The notes under the pieces were generated by a model. That model was not told the origin of the DNA, ran no database searches, and worked only from the letters and a program-made list of their open reading frames with translations. Shown piece by piece: positions 11,233 to 22,875 of a stretch of 64,000 bases of DNA (the first letter of the stretch is position 1; the number at the start of each line of letters is the position of its first letter). Location of the stretch: NCBI RefSeq assembly GCF_014898055.3, contig NW_023603184.1, positions 149,982,149 through 150,046,148 of the forward strand. Reading direction: 5' to 3'. This DNA comes from Talpa occidentalis. Taxonomy: Eukaryota > Chordata > Mammalia > Eulipotyphla > Talpidae. The position numbers and the translations under genes are program-made.

Positions 11233-12330
11233 GCTTGTTCTTTTATTTCAATGTTGGGACAAACTGAATATGCTGTTTTCAAACCTGCTTTCTCCACTTG
11301 CTCATAGATCATCAGCATTTTTCCAAGTCATGAAATATTTTTCTCAAGCATCTTCTCCTTACGGCTTTATTAGCATTCGGTGTCACGGGACGCGGTGATC
11401 GATGTCCCCAAATCCCATTCTAATTTGTTCAGGTGGGTTCTCATTTCTTTCCCTGTAAATAACCTTGGGGGAGCAGCTTCAGAGCTAAATCTTTGCAGGC
11501 TTTTGTGATTATCGCCTCGGGCTCTGTCCCTCGCGGTGACGTTTCTGGGTCAACAGCGCATGGATTTTAGAGGTTTTGATACACATTGGCATCGCTGAAT
11601 TGTTAAAATAAGTTTATTCTTTTATTTGGAGATAGTTTTAAGTAAACATAAGGGAGTTGCAAGGATGGCACAAGGAACTTCTCCCGCATCATCTGAGGGT
11701 GTGCGGGGGTCACCAGGTGTCTCATGGCCAGGGTGTCCAGTGTCCAGAGAGAAACGATTCAACCCGGGTCAGGGGGGGACTGACAAGTCCCGGTCACTCT
11801 TCACTCTCGAGCCACTGGCTAGTGTTTCCTCGGCCTCTGACCGTCACAGTTTTGAAGCTATAGCTGAGATGCTACGTGACTTGCATTTCAATTTTTGTTT
11901 CTTTGATGCTTCCCTGTGATGAGATCCGTATTATTCATATTTGGCAAGAACATTCTAGAAGTGATTCTGCGTCCTCCTCCATTCTGCGTCCTCCATTCAG
12001 CAAGTGCCGAATGACTCATTTCACCCCATGGTTGTTGATATGGACATCCATCACCTGCGGCCGGGATTTCCTACTGGACAGCTACCTGTTTCCCTTTGCA
12101 AGTACTAAGTGTTTGGTAGGAGGTAAGTGGAAGCTCCGTTTCTCTTCAGACTCTCACCGCTAGCTTTAGCCCACACTGATTTTTCGGAATGAATGATTTC
12201 TGTGGCTGTTGTCCTGAGCAGGGATTCCCTGACGCTAGCCTGTGTTAGTCAGTCGGCTCTCAACGCCGAGCCTTCCCTTGTCCCTGTTCATCTACCCCTT
12301 GGCTCCTGTCGTACTCGCTGGGTTCTGACT
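11233..12330 (-). mobile_element. Ancient LINE-1 3' UTR fragment
   Basis: Antisense L1M 3' text in order: CATTTTTCCAAGTCATGAAAT, GGTGACGTTTCTGGGTCAACAG, GGTTTTGATACACATTGGCATCG, CTTGCATTTCAATTTTTG, GTGATTCTGCGTCCTCC, CTACCTGTTTCCCTTTGCAAG. It is highly diverged and noncoding. Confidence 0.6.
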
Positions 12331-12937
12331 CACTGGTGTTGTTCATTTTGATGCCCGCCGTGGCCTGCTCCTCCCATGGCTGCAACAAAACCTTCCGATC
12401 CCAGCCCTGAGGTCAACCCTTTCCCCGAGTGACTTGGGCCCCTTTCGGAGGAGTTGATGGAGGCTGGCCCCTGGGCGCCAGGCCTGCCCACGCCTCTGCT
12501 CCGCGTGCCCCCGCAGAGGACAGGGCTAGGGCTCACGCACACGGCCCTCACTCCAGCTTGGCCTTACGGGTGCTGGGGATAGCGGAGTAAGTGGGGTATG
12601 TGGGCGTGTTGATAAAAACAATAAAAACAGCCTAAGTGTCTGGATACTTTTAAAGAAAATCCAGCCAAGCGGCTCCCCCTTCCACAAGTGGCCACGCCCC
12701 GGCACAGCAGGACAGGAGTCAGGGCCCAAGTCTGTGGTCGCATTTTCAAGATAGGGAGCGGGTGATACCAAATCACTGTGCTCGTGTTCCGCAAAATACA
12801 TGAGAAACAGTGCGTGAGTCCCCTTTGCTGGATATTTTGCGACATCAGCTGATCTTTATTCACCAAAGAATCTAAACCTCGTCAGTCTTTCTAAACTTGC
12901 TTCTTGCAAATCAGAGTGAGATTTACAGCATAAGTTT

Positions 12938-13200
12938 ATATTACATGTAACTAACATTATATCTGGTATGTATTATATATTAATAAAATTTATGTATTCA
13001 TTATATATATAAAATTAAACTATATACAGTCTTATACAAATTTTATAAACTATATATTTATACATTTAATAAATTATACATATTTATATTAATAAATTAT
13101 ATATACTTTTAAATTTTATAAATTATATATATTTATAAATTTTATAAATTATATATGCAAGTGTATATTTACAAAATATGATTAATTATATGTATGACTC
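12938..13200. repeat. AT-rich low-complexity tract
   Basis: About 260 bases of TATATA, AAATTATA and TTATAAATTATATA variants, almost without G or C, abruptly set in GC-rich DNA. Many self-complementary TATA stretches. Confidence 0.9.
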
Positions 13201-13427
13201 TTAAGCATCACTGATTTGCAAATATATAGTTTGCCAATAGTGTCATAAACACGCATGTGTGTGAGTGTGTGTGTGGCGACTAGAAAGCAGCCAAGGAAAG
13301 AGGAAGCCAAAATATCTGCTGGGACAGAACCTGAAGACACACCTGGAGGTGCACCTGGGCGAGCCTGGGACAGGCTGGGATTGTTGAGAAGGACGTACTG
13401 ACCTGCCCAAAGTCAGCTATCTTCCCG

Positions 13428-13520
13428 CACCCACCACCACCCCCACCACCCCATCACCCCCACCACCCCCATCACCCCCACCACCCCCATCATAACCACC
13501 ACCATCCTCCTCCACCATCA
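13428..13520. repeat. CACCACCCC-type minisatellite
   Basis: Imperfect repeats of CACCACCCC/CATCACCCC, with complete strand asymmetry (no G on + for most of it). Confidence 0.9.
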
Positions 13521-14974
13521 GGTGGGCGTCCTGCACCATCAGCTGCCCTCTGCAATTCACTCAGCTGCTCCACTGTCACCCTGAAGGCCCAGCTCCTGAT
13601 TTGGGCAGGACAATGGCCACAGGCGCCTGGCCCGCAGATACCCAGGGACACCGAAGGGCACCCCCAAAGGCAGGTCCGCCTAACAGTCTGCACTGCACGC
13701 CCTGGACCTGCTGTGTCGGGGCACAGAAGGCTCAGAAGGTGGCCGGGGCCAGGGCAAAGCTGGCAGGAGCCCCGTCAAAGTGTCCCCGTCTCATGTCTCC
13801 AGAAGGTGACCGCAGCACGTGGGCACCTCTCGTGGCCAGCAGAGTCGCCCACGCCAGAGACGGCGCAGAGAGCTCTTCCCGTCTGGAATGGAAGGGGACG
13901 CTCCGGCGGCAACACGGGGAGGCACGGTCCCCAGGGAGCCGCCCACCTCACACGCCCACCCTCGGGGCTGCGTCTGCACTGTGACCAGGCTGACGGCCGG
14001 GCCTGTCCGCTCGCTCGGAAGTGCCGAGACCGTAGTTTTCCAGCAGGCCGATGGGCCGAGTGAAAGGAAGAACACTGCAAGGTCGGAGTCAGAAATTCTT
14101 AAGATCACATATGTTGTTTGACATGCGTCGCACACGCTTCCACGAGCCTCCAAAAGCCGTGAGAACACGGGAACCCCGGGAGCGCTGTTCTCTTGCTGTT
14201 CTTAGCGTCGCCTGGAACAGACTCCGAAGCCCCCTGCTCCAGCCACAGCCTCGCCCTCCGCCTGCAGCCTGCTGGGCCCAGCCGGGCCTCGGGCGCTCCC
14301 GCAACCAGCAGGGAGAGATGTGAGCCCCGGCCAGGCGCCAGCTGGGAGCTTCGGGGGATGGGACTGCGCTCGCTTCTCACTGTCTCTCCTTCCCAGCTTC
14401 GCACATTTCCTAGGTCTCCAGCCTCCAGGGTGTGGCTTTTGCTGCAGTCTTCTAAAACAAGATGAGAACCCAGGCCGCCTGCTGAGCCTCCGGCTGGGCC
14501 CCAGAGCACTCCCTCCCGGGCAGGGCCGAGGGAGAGGCTAAGCCCGGCCCTCCTAGGCCGCTGGGGCTCACCTGTGTGCACCCCAGTTGAGTCCACACCT
14601 CCCAGCGCAGGCACAGCCTGCTGCGGGCACGTGGTCGAAGGCCTGTGCTGGAACCCAAGAGGGAAACACCCTCGTCCTCAAGTTTCCTCCTTGGGAAATC
14701 ACCCTCAGGAGTTGGGGGCCAGCTAGGGAACCCCAGCAAGGGGGCGGCCCCTCCGAGCCTTCCTGCGGGGACGGGACCTGCCAAGTCCTGGGCTTCAAAC
14801 ACCCGGAGGTGAGGGTCAAGGGGACACGGAACGTGGCCCCGGTGGCCGAGGAGGTGTGGACACCGGCCCGCGGAGCTCTCCACTGCAGGCTTCGTGAGCA
14901 GAGCGGCGACACCTGCGCCTGGCTCTGCCCCAGCACTTTGTGGACATCCCGAGGAGACTTTATCCCCAGACAGC
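13521..14974. other. GC-rich stretch, no gene seen
   Basis: Overlapping frames on both strands reach about 180 residues, but all are compositionally biased and none shows a domain or splice-supported structure. Confidence 0.4.
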
Positions 14975-15450
14975 TGGCGCCCTGGGCCCCGGCGGCCCCG
15001 CACGGCGCTCCTGACCCCTCTCGTTTAGAGCGAGCTTAATCTCTGCTGCGCCGGGCCTCTGGCCGGACAGATCCCACCTCCCCGCCGGGCCCCGTGACCG
15101 CGCCAGCGAGGCCCAGGCAGGGGTTTAACCGGGTGTGCCTTCTGAAAGAACAGACGGCTTCAAAGCATCAGCCCTCCCCATAAACATCGTTAAAGGGCCC
15201 GGGCGCTCAAGCGATAGGGCCACCCCGCCCCGGGACCCGCCGGCTTGGGAGTGGAGCCAGCCCCTTTGCCTCCCCCGGGCGCGTGCCTCAAAAAGACCCA
15301 GCCCGGCCCCGTCATAGCTGCACCTAAAAAAGCAAAAGAAATACGAGCGGAATGTCCGCAGCTTAGACGCAGACTCCAGCCTCCTGAGCGCCGCGCCCCA
15401 GTCTGGGGACAGCTGGCTCCGGTGTCAGGGCCGCCGCGGGCGGGGGCTCG
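14975..15450. promoter_or_regulatory. CpG island candidate
   Basis: By hand count there are about 45 CpG dinucleotides in roughly 475 bases at about 65% GC, an observed/expected ratio near 0.9. It includes AT-richer words such as CCTAAAAAAGCAAAAGAAATA. I see no exon or TATA box to tie it to a gene. Confidence 0.45.
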
Positions 15451-17030
15451 GGCAGGGCGGTCCATGCATCTGTCCATCAGTCCCGAGGAGCCTGAGGCAG
15501 TGCGCAGGTTTGGAGAGGATGCCGAGCCCCGTCTGGGGTGGGCGGGGAGCCCGCTGCACCACCAAGAATGAGCATATGAGACCGTGAGGAGCTTCTGTAC
15601 AGAGAGAAGCAGGAGGCGACCTCCGAGTCTGCTCCCCGGGCCCCGAGGCCGGCAGATTTGCCACAGGCTCCCCACATTCCTGGGGGAGCAGGGGTTGCTC
15701 TGGATGCGCAGAGTATTTCCCTGAAGGAGCGGGGGCGGGGCGGGGGCCCTGTGCCCTGTTGCACCGTAGGGCTCTCCCGACGATCACGGGTGATGAGGCT
15801 GCCCAGCCGACATTGCCCTGTCGCTCCGGGTGCCCCCGTCGGCCGTGCCCCGCCACTGTGACTTCCTCGTGTGTTTCCTGGAGGAAGTGCTGGCCAGGGC
15901 AGGGCTGGTGTGGCCACAGGCTCAGCGACGTTCTTCCTTCTCTCTCCGTCTGAACCCCAGGCTTGGTCATGCTGCCCGCCTGGCCTTGGCCTGCCAGGGT
16001 GGAGGCCGGTCCTGGGGCTCGGCACAGCCTCTGTTCAGCCGTGGCCAGGATGGCCGCCTCCCGTACCTTCTTCCTGGCCCGGTCTCGGACTGTCCACTGG
16101 ACACCCCTGTCCCCACTGCCGACGCTGCCCATCCGCCAGTCACTCCGGCTTCGCGCTGGCTCAGCCTGGGCAGCAGCAGCCGCGGCCTGTGCGCTCCCAG
16201 GGGCGCATGAGCACCCTCCCCAGCCGGGCTCCTGGACGCGTCCCTGCAGCTCGGTGCAAGACGCAGGCCCACGGTCAAGGTGTGGGCGCCCGTCAGTCTC
16301 CAGGGGGCTCCCTACCTCCCCCAGCTCCAGGGGGCTCCTGGCGCGCCAGCCTCTGCCTCAGCTGCCGTGTCTGTGTTCTCAAACCCCATTACCTTGTGAG
16401 AATTTAGGGGCCAGCTGATCCAGGTGATCTCAGGTCACGAAGGCAGCTTCATCATGCCCCAGAGCCCCTTATTCACGATGGGTCGTGTTCTGAGGTGCCA
16501 GGTGGGCCTGTCTTCTGGGGACACGACTTGGCCGTGGCAGCCCCCTGGGTGGGCCGTTGCTCACGCCATCCCTGATCTAAAGTGAACACTTTCCGAGGCC
16601 GAGGTCAAGCCCGGGGCTGACGAGGTCACGCGCAGGCCCAGTGCCCGGGAGGACGCGCCCCCTTGTTCAAGCCTGACGGGAGATTTCAAGATGGTAGCAA
16701 TGGAGCATGAGGGGTGTGGGGCCTCCTGAGCCCACCCAGCACCTTCGCTTAGGTCACCCACCAACCCGCCCTGGCACCCCGGGGTGCGGACTGCGTCTCC
16801 AGGTGGAGGGCTAGTCCCCCACAGGGGCGGGGAGGAAGGGGCTGGCCTCCCGGGAGACGGGCACCCCTGCCCCTGGTGAGTGTCCCCTGAGTGTTGCTGC
16901 CATCACTGGGCCCGGCTGCCCCCCTCCCCTCCCCACACTGGACCCGCATACCGAGCAGCTGTTACTGCCGCGTCTGAGGAAAGTGACAGCCACAGTGAAG
17001 TCCCCAAATAAAACCTGCTGCTTTCCAAAC
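15451..17030. other. GC-rich stretch, no gene seen
   Basis: No recognisable gene or repeat. A CCCAAATAAAACCTGCTGC segment near 17,005 contains an AATAAA hexamer, but nothing upstream supports a transcript end. Confidence 0.4.
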
Positions 17031-17480
17031 TGGCCTAACAAGCAGCCACCAGCTTAGTGGCTTCGAGCAGCCTGTCTGCCCTGTGGCGCCGGGTGCTGCA
17101 GGTTCAGCTCCTCCCTTCCCTGGCCTCACGGGACCACCCAAGCGTCAGCCGGAGGGGCTTTGGCCAGGAGACCCTGGGTGGAGGCGCGTGGGGGTCCCCT
17201 GGGCTGAGGCAGCGTCCAGCTGCGGTTGCAGGACTGGGCCCCGGAGCCTGCGCTGTCAGCTGAGGCCCAGCTCTGCGCCTCGGCTTCACTCCCATCATCC
17301 TTGCTGTGACCCCCACATCCCAGAGGCAGTGATGCGCGGGGAGCCCCTCCCCTGCAATGTCACCCACTGCTCCCTCGGCTTCCAGCCACTGCAGGACATG
17401 CGCCCACTGGGCTCCTGGCAGAGGGTGACCTGGTCCCAGGCCCCCCGGGGGCACAGGTGTCCAGATGCGGTCACCACCCA
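17031..17480 (+). mobile_element. Ancient mammalian interspersed repeat (name not assigned)
   Basis: It opens with CTTAGTGGCTTCGAGCAG after GGCCTAACAAGCAGCCACC and carries GTTGCAGGACTGGGCCC and GCTGTCAGCTGAGGCCCAGC further on, in the same order as a common old mammalian repeat that opens with a 'TTAGTGGCTTAAAACAAC' block. It is strongly GC-shifted. Confidence 0.5.
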
Positions 17481-18655
17481 ACCCCACCCTGCCTGCACTT
17501 GCTTGTGCGCCGGCAGGGAGCCACGTGAAAGCAGGAGAGGGGAGAGTGGCGGCCTCTGCACTGAGACACCAGCCGAACGCCTCTCCACGGAGCCGCCTGG
17601 CCTCACTGTTTCCACCTGGAAGGGGCAGCGCCTCTGCGCGGTCTCCTATGCCGGCCTCCAGACCCCTGCGTGCTCTCAAGTCCTTGAGCACGCTGCCAAC
17701 TAGCTCCCCCAAGAGAGGGCCAGGCCCTCCACCCAGGAACAGCCTGTCTTCCTGGCCAGCTCTGTGTTGCTGTCAGAGGCACAACCCCCCACGAGGTTGT
17801 CCCCGCTCTCCAGGGCCAGGTGGAGTTTATCCTGGACAGCAGCTGGACCGCGGCCTCGAGAGGAACAGGCTGGGGTCTGAGCGGCTTCGAGCGCTCGCTG
17901 GTGTCTGTACGGGACAGGAAACGAGGTCACCACCCCTTCCGGGATCTTAGTGGCTTTCACTGTTGAAGAGACTGGGGGCCCCTCAGATCAAGTGGGGAGC
18001 TCCTGAGAACTGGCTGCTGTGCTGGCTGGTGGGTGATGAGCCGGGGCCCACTGGGTGGGAGGGGCAGGGCAGGGGGCATCGGCTGGGGGTCTGGGGCCCC
18101 TGGAGAGGGCAGTGCAAGCAGGCGCTGCGCAGAGCCCTGTCCTGGGCCCCGTGCAGCCAACCAAGGCGCCCTTAGGAGACAAGGCAGCGCGGCTCTGGGA
18201 GGGGCGGCGGGCGGGCACAGACAGCAGCGCCCCACGCGCTGGGAGTCCCCGTTCTCCTGCTGCCGCTACCACCGCAAGGGCTGCGGAGAAAGTGGAGGCG
18301 CCGATGGCCTTGTCTCTCACGCCCAGTCTCGTCCCCGTGGACGACAGAGATGGCGGCAGCAGGGTGGCGGCCCGTCCCGGCTGCAGAGACAGGCCGGCCA
18401 CGGGCTGGGCAGGCCCAGGGCCCACTCACTCCTCGGGTCTGCTCCTGAGCCGCTTCCCCCAACAAATTTCTTGTCCACCTCCCTCCTCCGCTTGGGGCCC
18501 GAGGCTCGGCAGCCACGTGGGGTGAGGACACCAGGCCCGGGCCTGCTCTTTCTCTTCTGGCTGCCACAGGCCTCTGAGGGCGGGGCCTCCCCGAGGAGCA
18601 TTGTTGATGACACCCCGAGCGGGGGGCTGCCCCAGTTTTGACTCCCTCTTATTCC
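17481..18655. other. GC-rich stretch, no gene seen
   Basis: Several frames of 130-200 residues stay open on both strands because of composition. None is recognisable. Confidence 0.4.
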
Positions 18656-18659
18656 ATCA

Positions 18660-18900
18660 GCAGCGGAGAATGTACTTCAAGAATCAGACTCGGGGGGAGG
18701 GGGGGACTGTAGGTTCCAGTTTACGTTTTGCAGCTTGTGAGAGAGATTTACGTTCCAGCCATGGACAAGTGAAGACGGAAAACTCGCTCCAATATTTTTC
18801 GTGTTATAGACAAGCAGATGCCGCTGAAGCTCTCTGGAAGTTCAGAGATGCGCAAATAAGAAAATTAAAGACACGTGTGACATCTCGGTGACTCTGGTAC
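18660..18900. promoter_or_regulatory. Candidate conserved noncoding element
   Basis: An AT-richer island with words such as CCAATATTTTTCGTG, GCGCAAATAAGAAAATTAAAG and CACGTGTGACATC. It is repeat-free and flanked by very GC-rich DNA. Function is inferred only. Confidence 0.25.
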
Positions 18901-19339
18901 ATTCCGACACCCTCACTCCCCGTTTTCGTTGCTCACATCACGGTTCCGAGCCACGTCTGTGGGAGTCGGGCACCCGAGGGGTGGCTGGAAGAGCTGGCAA
19001 GGTCCGGGCATGGTGCAGAGGGTCTAGGGGGCGGCCAGGACCCACGGGCCGAGCTGCAGGTCTTGTCGCTGACGCGGGCCAGGAAACCACGGCTCTGAGC
19101 AAGGGTCGGGACGGCTCGGGCTCGAGGCCCCTTTCACCACGTGAAAGCCCTCGTCCCGCCTGGGCCTCCGGGGCTGGACCATGGGGTGTGTCCCTGCGCT
19201 GAGCTGGATGAAGGAGACGGAGCCCCGAGGCTCGCCGGGTGCTCAGTTCCCGGCCAGCGCCGGGCACAGCCAGAGTCAGAACCGCTCCCGACCCCTCGCC
19301 GTGCCTGCGGCCTGGCCCCGCTCGCTGCCACCTGACGTC

Positions 19340-19530
19340 AGCTGGCGGCCGTGCCTCCATTACTAACAATTCACTGCAATTTTGTGTTCTAACAGCTGCG
19401 ATGACGGATGCTGATGCATTTGTGGGCTCAGGCTACGGGCAGCACTGTTTTCTTGCTTATTTCTCATAATCCAAAGAAATGCTATTGACATGGCAGTGAT
19501 TTTTATGGGAGGAGAGAGTTTTAGATTTTT
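19340..19530. promoter_or_regulatory. Candidate conserved noncoding element
   Basis: It contains TGACGTCAGCTGG (CRE overlapping an E-box, about 19,333), CATTACTAACAATTCAC, CTGATGCATTTG and ATAATCCAAAG. It is repeat-free. Confidence 0.3.
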
Positions 19531-20404
19531 TAGGAAAACCCAGTGGTGCTTTCCTGCCCCGGAGAACAGAGGTACAGGCAGCGGAGCAGCGTGGCCTCGG
19601 GCCGCCTCATCGCCCTGGCCTCGGACGCAGGTGTTCACACTTGCACAAGCGCACACACCCCTGTCCCGCGCCCACGCTCCCTCTGCGTTAACAAGATCAA
19701 GGCCGCAGGGGAGAACCACAGAGGCCGGTGGTGTAAAAGCCCGACCACCTGCGCTCACCCTGCACTGACGTTCAGAAGTCTGGGCTTCCGGCGGTCAGCA
19801 CTTCAGCCCCGCAGCCCCACTGCTGCTGACCGACCTGCTGTCATCAGCAGTCACCGTCTCCCCGGGCGGAGCTGCCAAGACGAGTCTGATTCCACCCACT
19901 GCGCATCTGTGCGCCTGGAGTCTGATCGTGAGATCAGCAGTCATGATCCCTGATGGGAAGGCGGGTGAGCCCCGGGGACAGCCCCGGCTTCCTGGTATGA
20001 GTACGAGCTGCTGGTTACCTCCCTGAGGAGGGCAGGCTGTCGTGACATGTTGGGGCGATCCCCACTCGGGCAAAGGCCTGGGCCTCTGCTCCCCGTACCC
20101 CACCACTGCATGGCCCCGGGCAAGGTGTGCGGGGGCAGCCGTCAGAATCGCAGCAACACGCAGCCCTGTCTCTCTGGGGCGCAGCCTGCCCCGCAGAGGA
20201 CCACGGGGCAGGCCGGGGCGCCCTCAGTCAGCACGTGCACACAAAGGGTGGCGGCTAAGTGCAGGGCCCCATGCAGCCCCCTCCTTTTATCCCCGGAACC
20301 TGCAGGATTGAGCTGGGACCCTCGTTGCCGGGCGGGACTCAGAGCCCCTGGTGTCCCCTGACCAGCCAGCACAGGCTGCCGGGACCAGCCCAGCCCAGGC
20401 CTGC

Positions 20405-20915
20405 CTGCGGCTGAGGACGCCTCCCTGACTAGCGCTTGCGCTCCCCAGCCCCGGGGCTGGGCTGCCGAGGGGTCCCGCGTGGGGTCGCGCTGTGGGGCGG
20501 GGGCACGGCTTCCTTTCCTGAGTCTGACACACGCACGTGCAAGGCGGCTCTTTCCTGGACTCGGGCAGCTCTAGGGTTCTGGGCACAAATGCGCGTTCCC
20601 TGGTAAGGGATGGGTTGGCACAGCTCCCAAAGCCGCCGCCAGAAAGGGCAAAGCTGCGGGAGCGACACACTCGCCTGGTGACTTGCCGAGGGCGCCGCGA
20701 GGCTGTGTCTGCTGCGGGTGGGCCGTCTAGTGGCCCCGGCCTTGGTCTCAGGGGCGGCGCCACGAAGCCTCGGCCCCGGGCATCGCAGACAAATCCCTGC
20801 CTGCTCGGTGCCGCGGGCATCCCGGCTGATGAGACCCAGGTCCCCGGGGGCGCCGGCCCCACCCGCCTCCCCCACACACGTCCTCGCCTGCTCCTGTTGA
20901 CACGGCGCCGAGAAT
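20405..20915. promoter_or_regulatory. CpG island candidate
   Basis: By hand count there are about 48 CpGs in roughly 510 bases at about 70% GC, an observed/expected ratio near 0.77. It is directly followed by an AT-rich segment (20,915-20,990) with a T run. No exon is recognised nearby. Confidence 0.45.
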
Positions 20916-21934
20916 GGTGATTTTTTTTTTACAGGAACATGTGAGAATTAAGTCAAGTGTCAAAACAAATTCAACGGCTTGGCAAAAAGCACTGGCGTCC
21001 TCGCTGGGAAGACACAGCATCTGCGCGGGGGCCACCAAGGAGCGGGGGGCGGGGCGGCCCTCACGCTTTAAAGGTCCGGCTCTCGGGCTGGGGTGGCAGG
21101 ACCTGGTTCTCTCCCCGGTGGGGTCAGCAGCAGCAGCAGCAGCAGGGGCCGCCGCTCTCCGAGCCCACATCTCGCCATCCGCAGGGAGGCCCCGGAGGGC
21201 AAACCAAGGAGGGACACGATGACATTTTCTTTCAGTGTTTGTCTGTGGAGCCGGGGAAGCCGGAGTGGCCAGTCCTGGGAGGCACGGGGAGGAAGAGGGA
21301 GCCAGGACGCCCCTCTCTGCAGGCGGAGTCCACCTGGCGGGAGGCCGCGTCCCAGGGGCCCCTCTTGTCTGGAGCCAACGCCAACGCGGCAGCTCGGGCC
21401 TTGCACCCAACTGTCACCTCACGGGACACCCGAGCCGCCAGCGCCCGCTGACCCACATCCAAGTTCTGGCCGTGGAAACCGTCACATCTTGACCATGTTT
21501 ACTGTTCCCGACCACAAAGATTCCGCGCTCATTCGCTGGACAGACGGCCAAGCCCTGAGCGACGTCAGAACGCCCCCAACACGTGACCACACCTCACTCT
21601 GCGCGCTGGCCGTCCAGTCAGAGCCGCCCGGCAAGGGGCGACGGGCAGGCCCTGACCCTGACCAGGAGGCCTGGGCCGGCCGTCTCTGCGGAGCCTCCTC
21701 CAGCGTCGCCTGGAGCCCAGCGTTGCGGGCCGGGGACCCGGGGCGCTGCCTGGGTGACTGACACGGTGAGCTCACAGGTGACTGGACACAGGCTCCCTGG
21801 CCCCTCGGGCCCGCCTCTGGGTAGGGCCGCCTGCCCGTCTCTTAAATCCCGTTTCTAGCCTCTCCTTCAGCTGTCGTCACGGAAGTTGCCCAGGGTTTCC
21901 TACCGGCCGCCCCGGATCTGCCTGTCCCCAGCAG

Positions 21935-22090
21935 CGGGGGGTCAGGGCAAGGGCGGGTGGGGAAGGGTGGGATGGGAAGGGGTAGGGTGGGCGGAGGCGG
22001 GGGAGGGTGGGTGGTGGGTGGGGAGGGGGGAGGGGGAGGCGTGTGCCGGGGTGGGGAGGGTGGTCAGGAGCCCGGGGAGGGTGGCAGGAG
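21935..22090 (+). repeat. G-rich tract with quadruplex potential
   Basis: About 155 bases of GGGTGGG, GGGAAGGGG and GGAGGG units on the plus strand, with well over four runs of three or more G within short spacing. Confidence 0.85.
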
Positions 22091-22613
22091 CGAGGCACAG
22101 GGAAGCTGCGGCTCCACCTCCCCGGGGGGCCAAGACGGCGGCCGTGGGGTGGGCGGGAGCACAGCCGTGCGTGGGAGGCTCCGTCCCACATGGACGCTGA
22201 ATCGGCTCCCTCGGGAGGCAGCGCCCGGGCAGGGCTGACGTGGACGGCTGCGTGGTTCATCGGCGAGGCCATGAGGGCTGACGCCAGCTCCCTGGTCGCC
22301 GGCTGGATGGGCGGCCCCGCCAGCCCACCCCGTGCACCCTGCTCGAGGGGCCCACACATTGACCGCGCAGCTCCGGGGATGGAATATGAAAGGGCCCCGG
22401 AGGATGGGCCACGGCTGGGGGAGAAGTTCCCAAGGGCAAGGGCAGAAATGGGGAGACCGGGAAGACAGAAAAAGACAGGACCAGATGGGGCGGCCCCCCA
22501 AAGGGAGATGCAGATTTGACTCTGACCCCTGGCGCCCAAGGCAACGACAGAGACGCGGGTCCGGCTGCCAGAGTCCAGCCTGAAAAGCAAATGAGTCCCT
22601 CGGGGAAGCAAAA

Positions 22614-22875
22614 TCTGTGTGTGTGTTTCTGTGTATGTGACTGCGTGCACTAGGTGTGTAGGTGCATGTGTGTGCATTGCAGATTATGTGTGTATGTGTG
22701 TGCAGGCCACATGCTTGTGCATGTGTGTGTGGGCGGGTGTAGACATGTGCAGCCCACACATGTGTGCATGTATGTTGAGGCATTGTGGCCCGCACATGCA
22801 TGTATGTTGGTGTGTGTAGCCTCCACGTGTGTGCATCATGTTGGCGTATGTGCACATGTGTGCTGTGCGTGGTGC
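22614..22875 (+). repeat. Imperfect TG/TATG repeat
   Basis: Long run of GTGTGT, GTATGT and GCATGT units with longer imperfect repeats built around GTGTGCATGTATGTTG and GCCCACACATG. It makes His/Thr- and Val/Cys-rich frames that are not genes. Confidence 0.9.

Noticed and set aside
13428..13520. CRISPR-like or other regularly spaced array
   Set aside because: The repeats are contiguous short units without unique spacers, in a mammalian sequence.
17000..17030. Retroviral LTR end with AATAAA
   Set aside because: A lone AATAAA word before an old interspersed repeat. No TG...CA ends, TATA box or primer-binding site could be placed.
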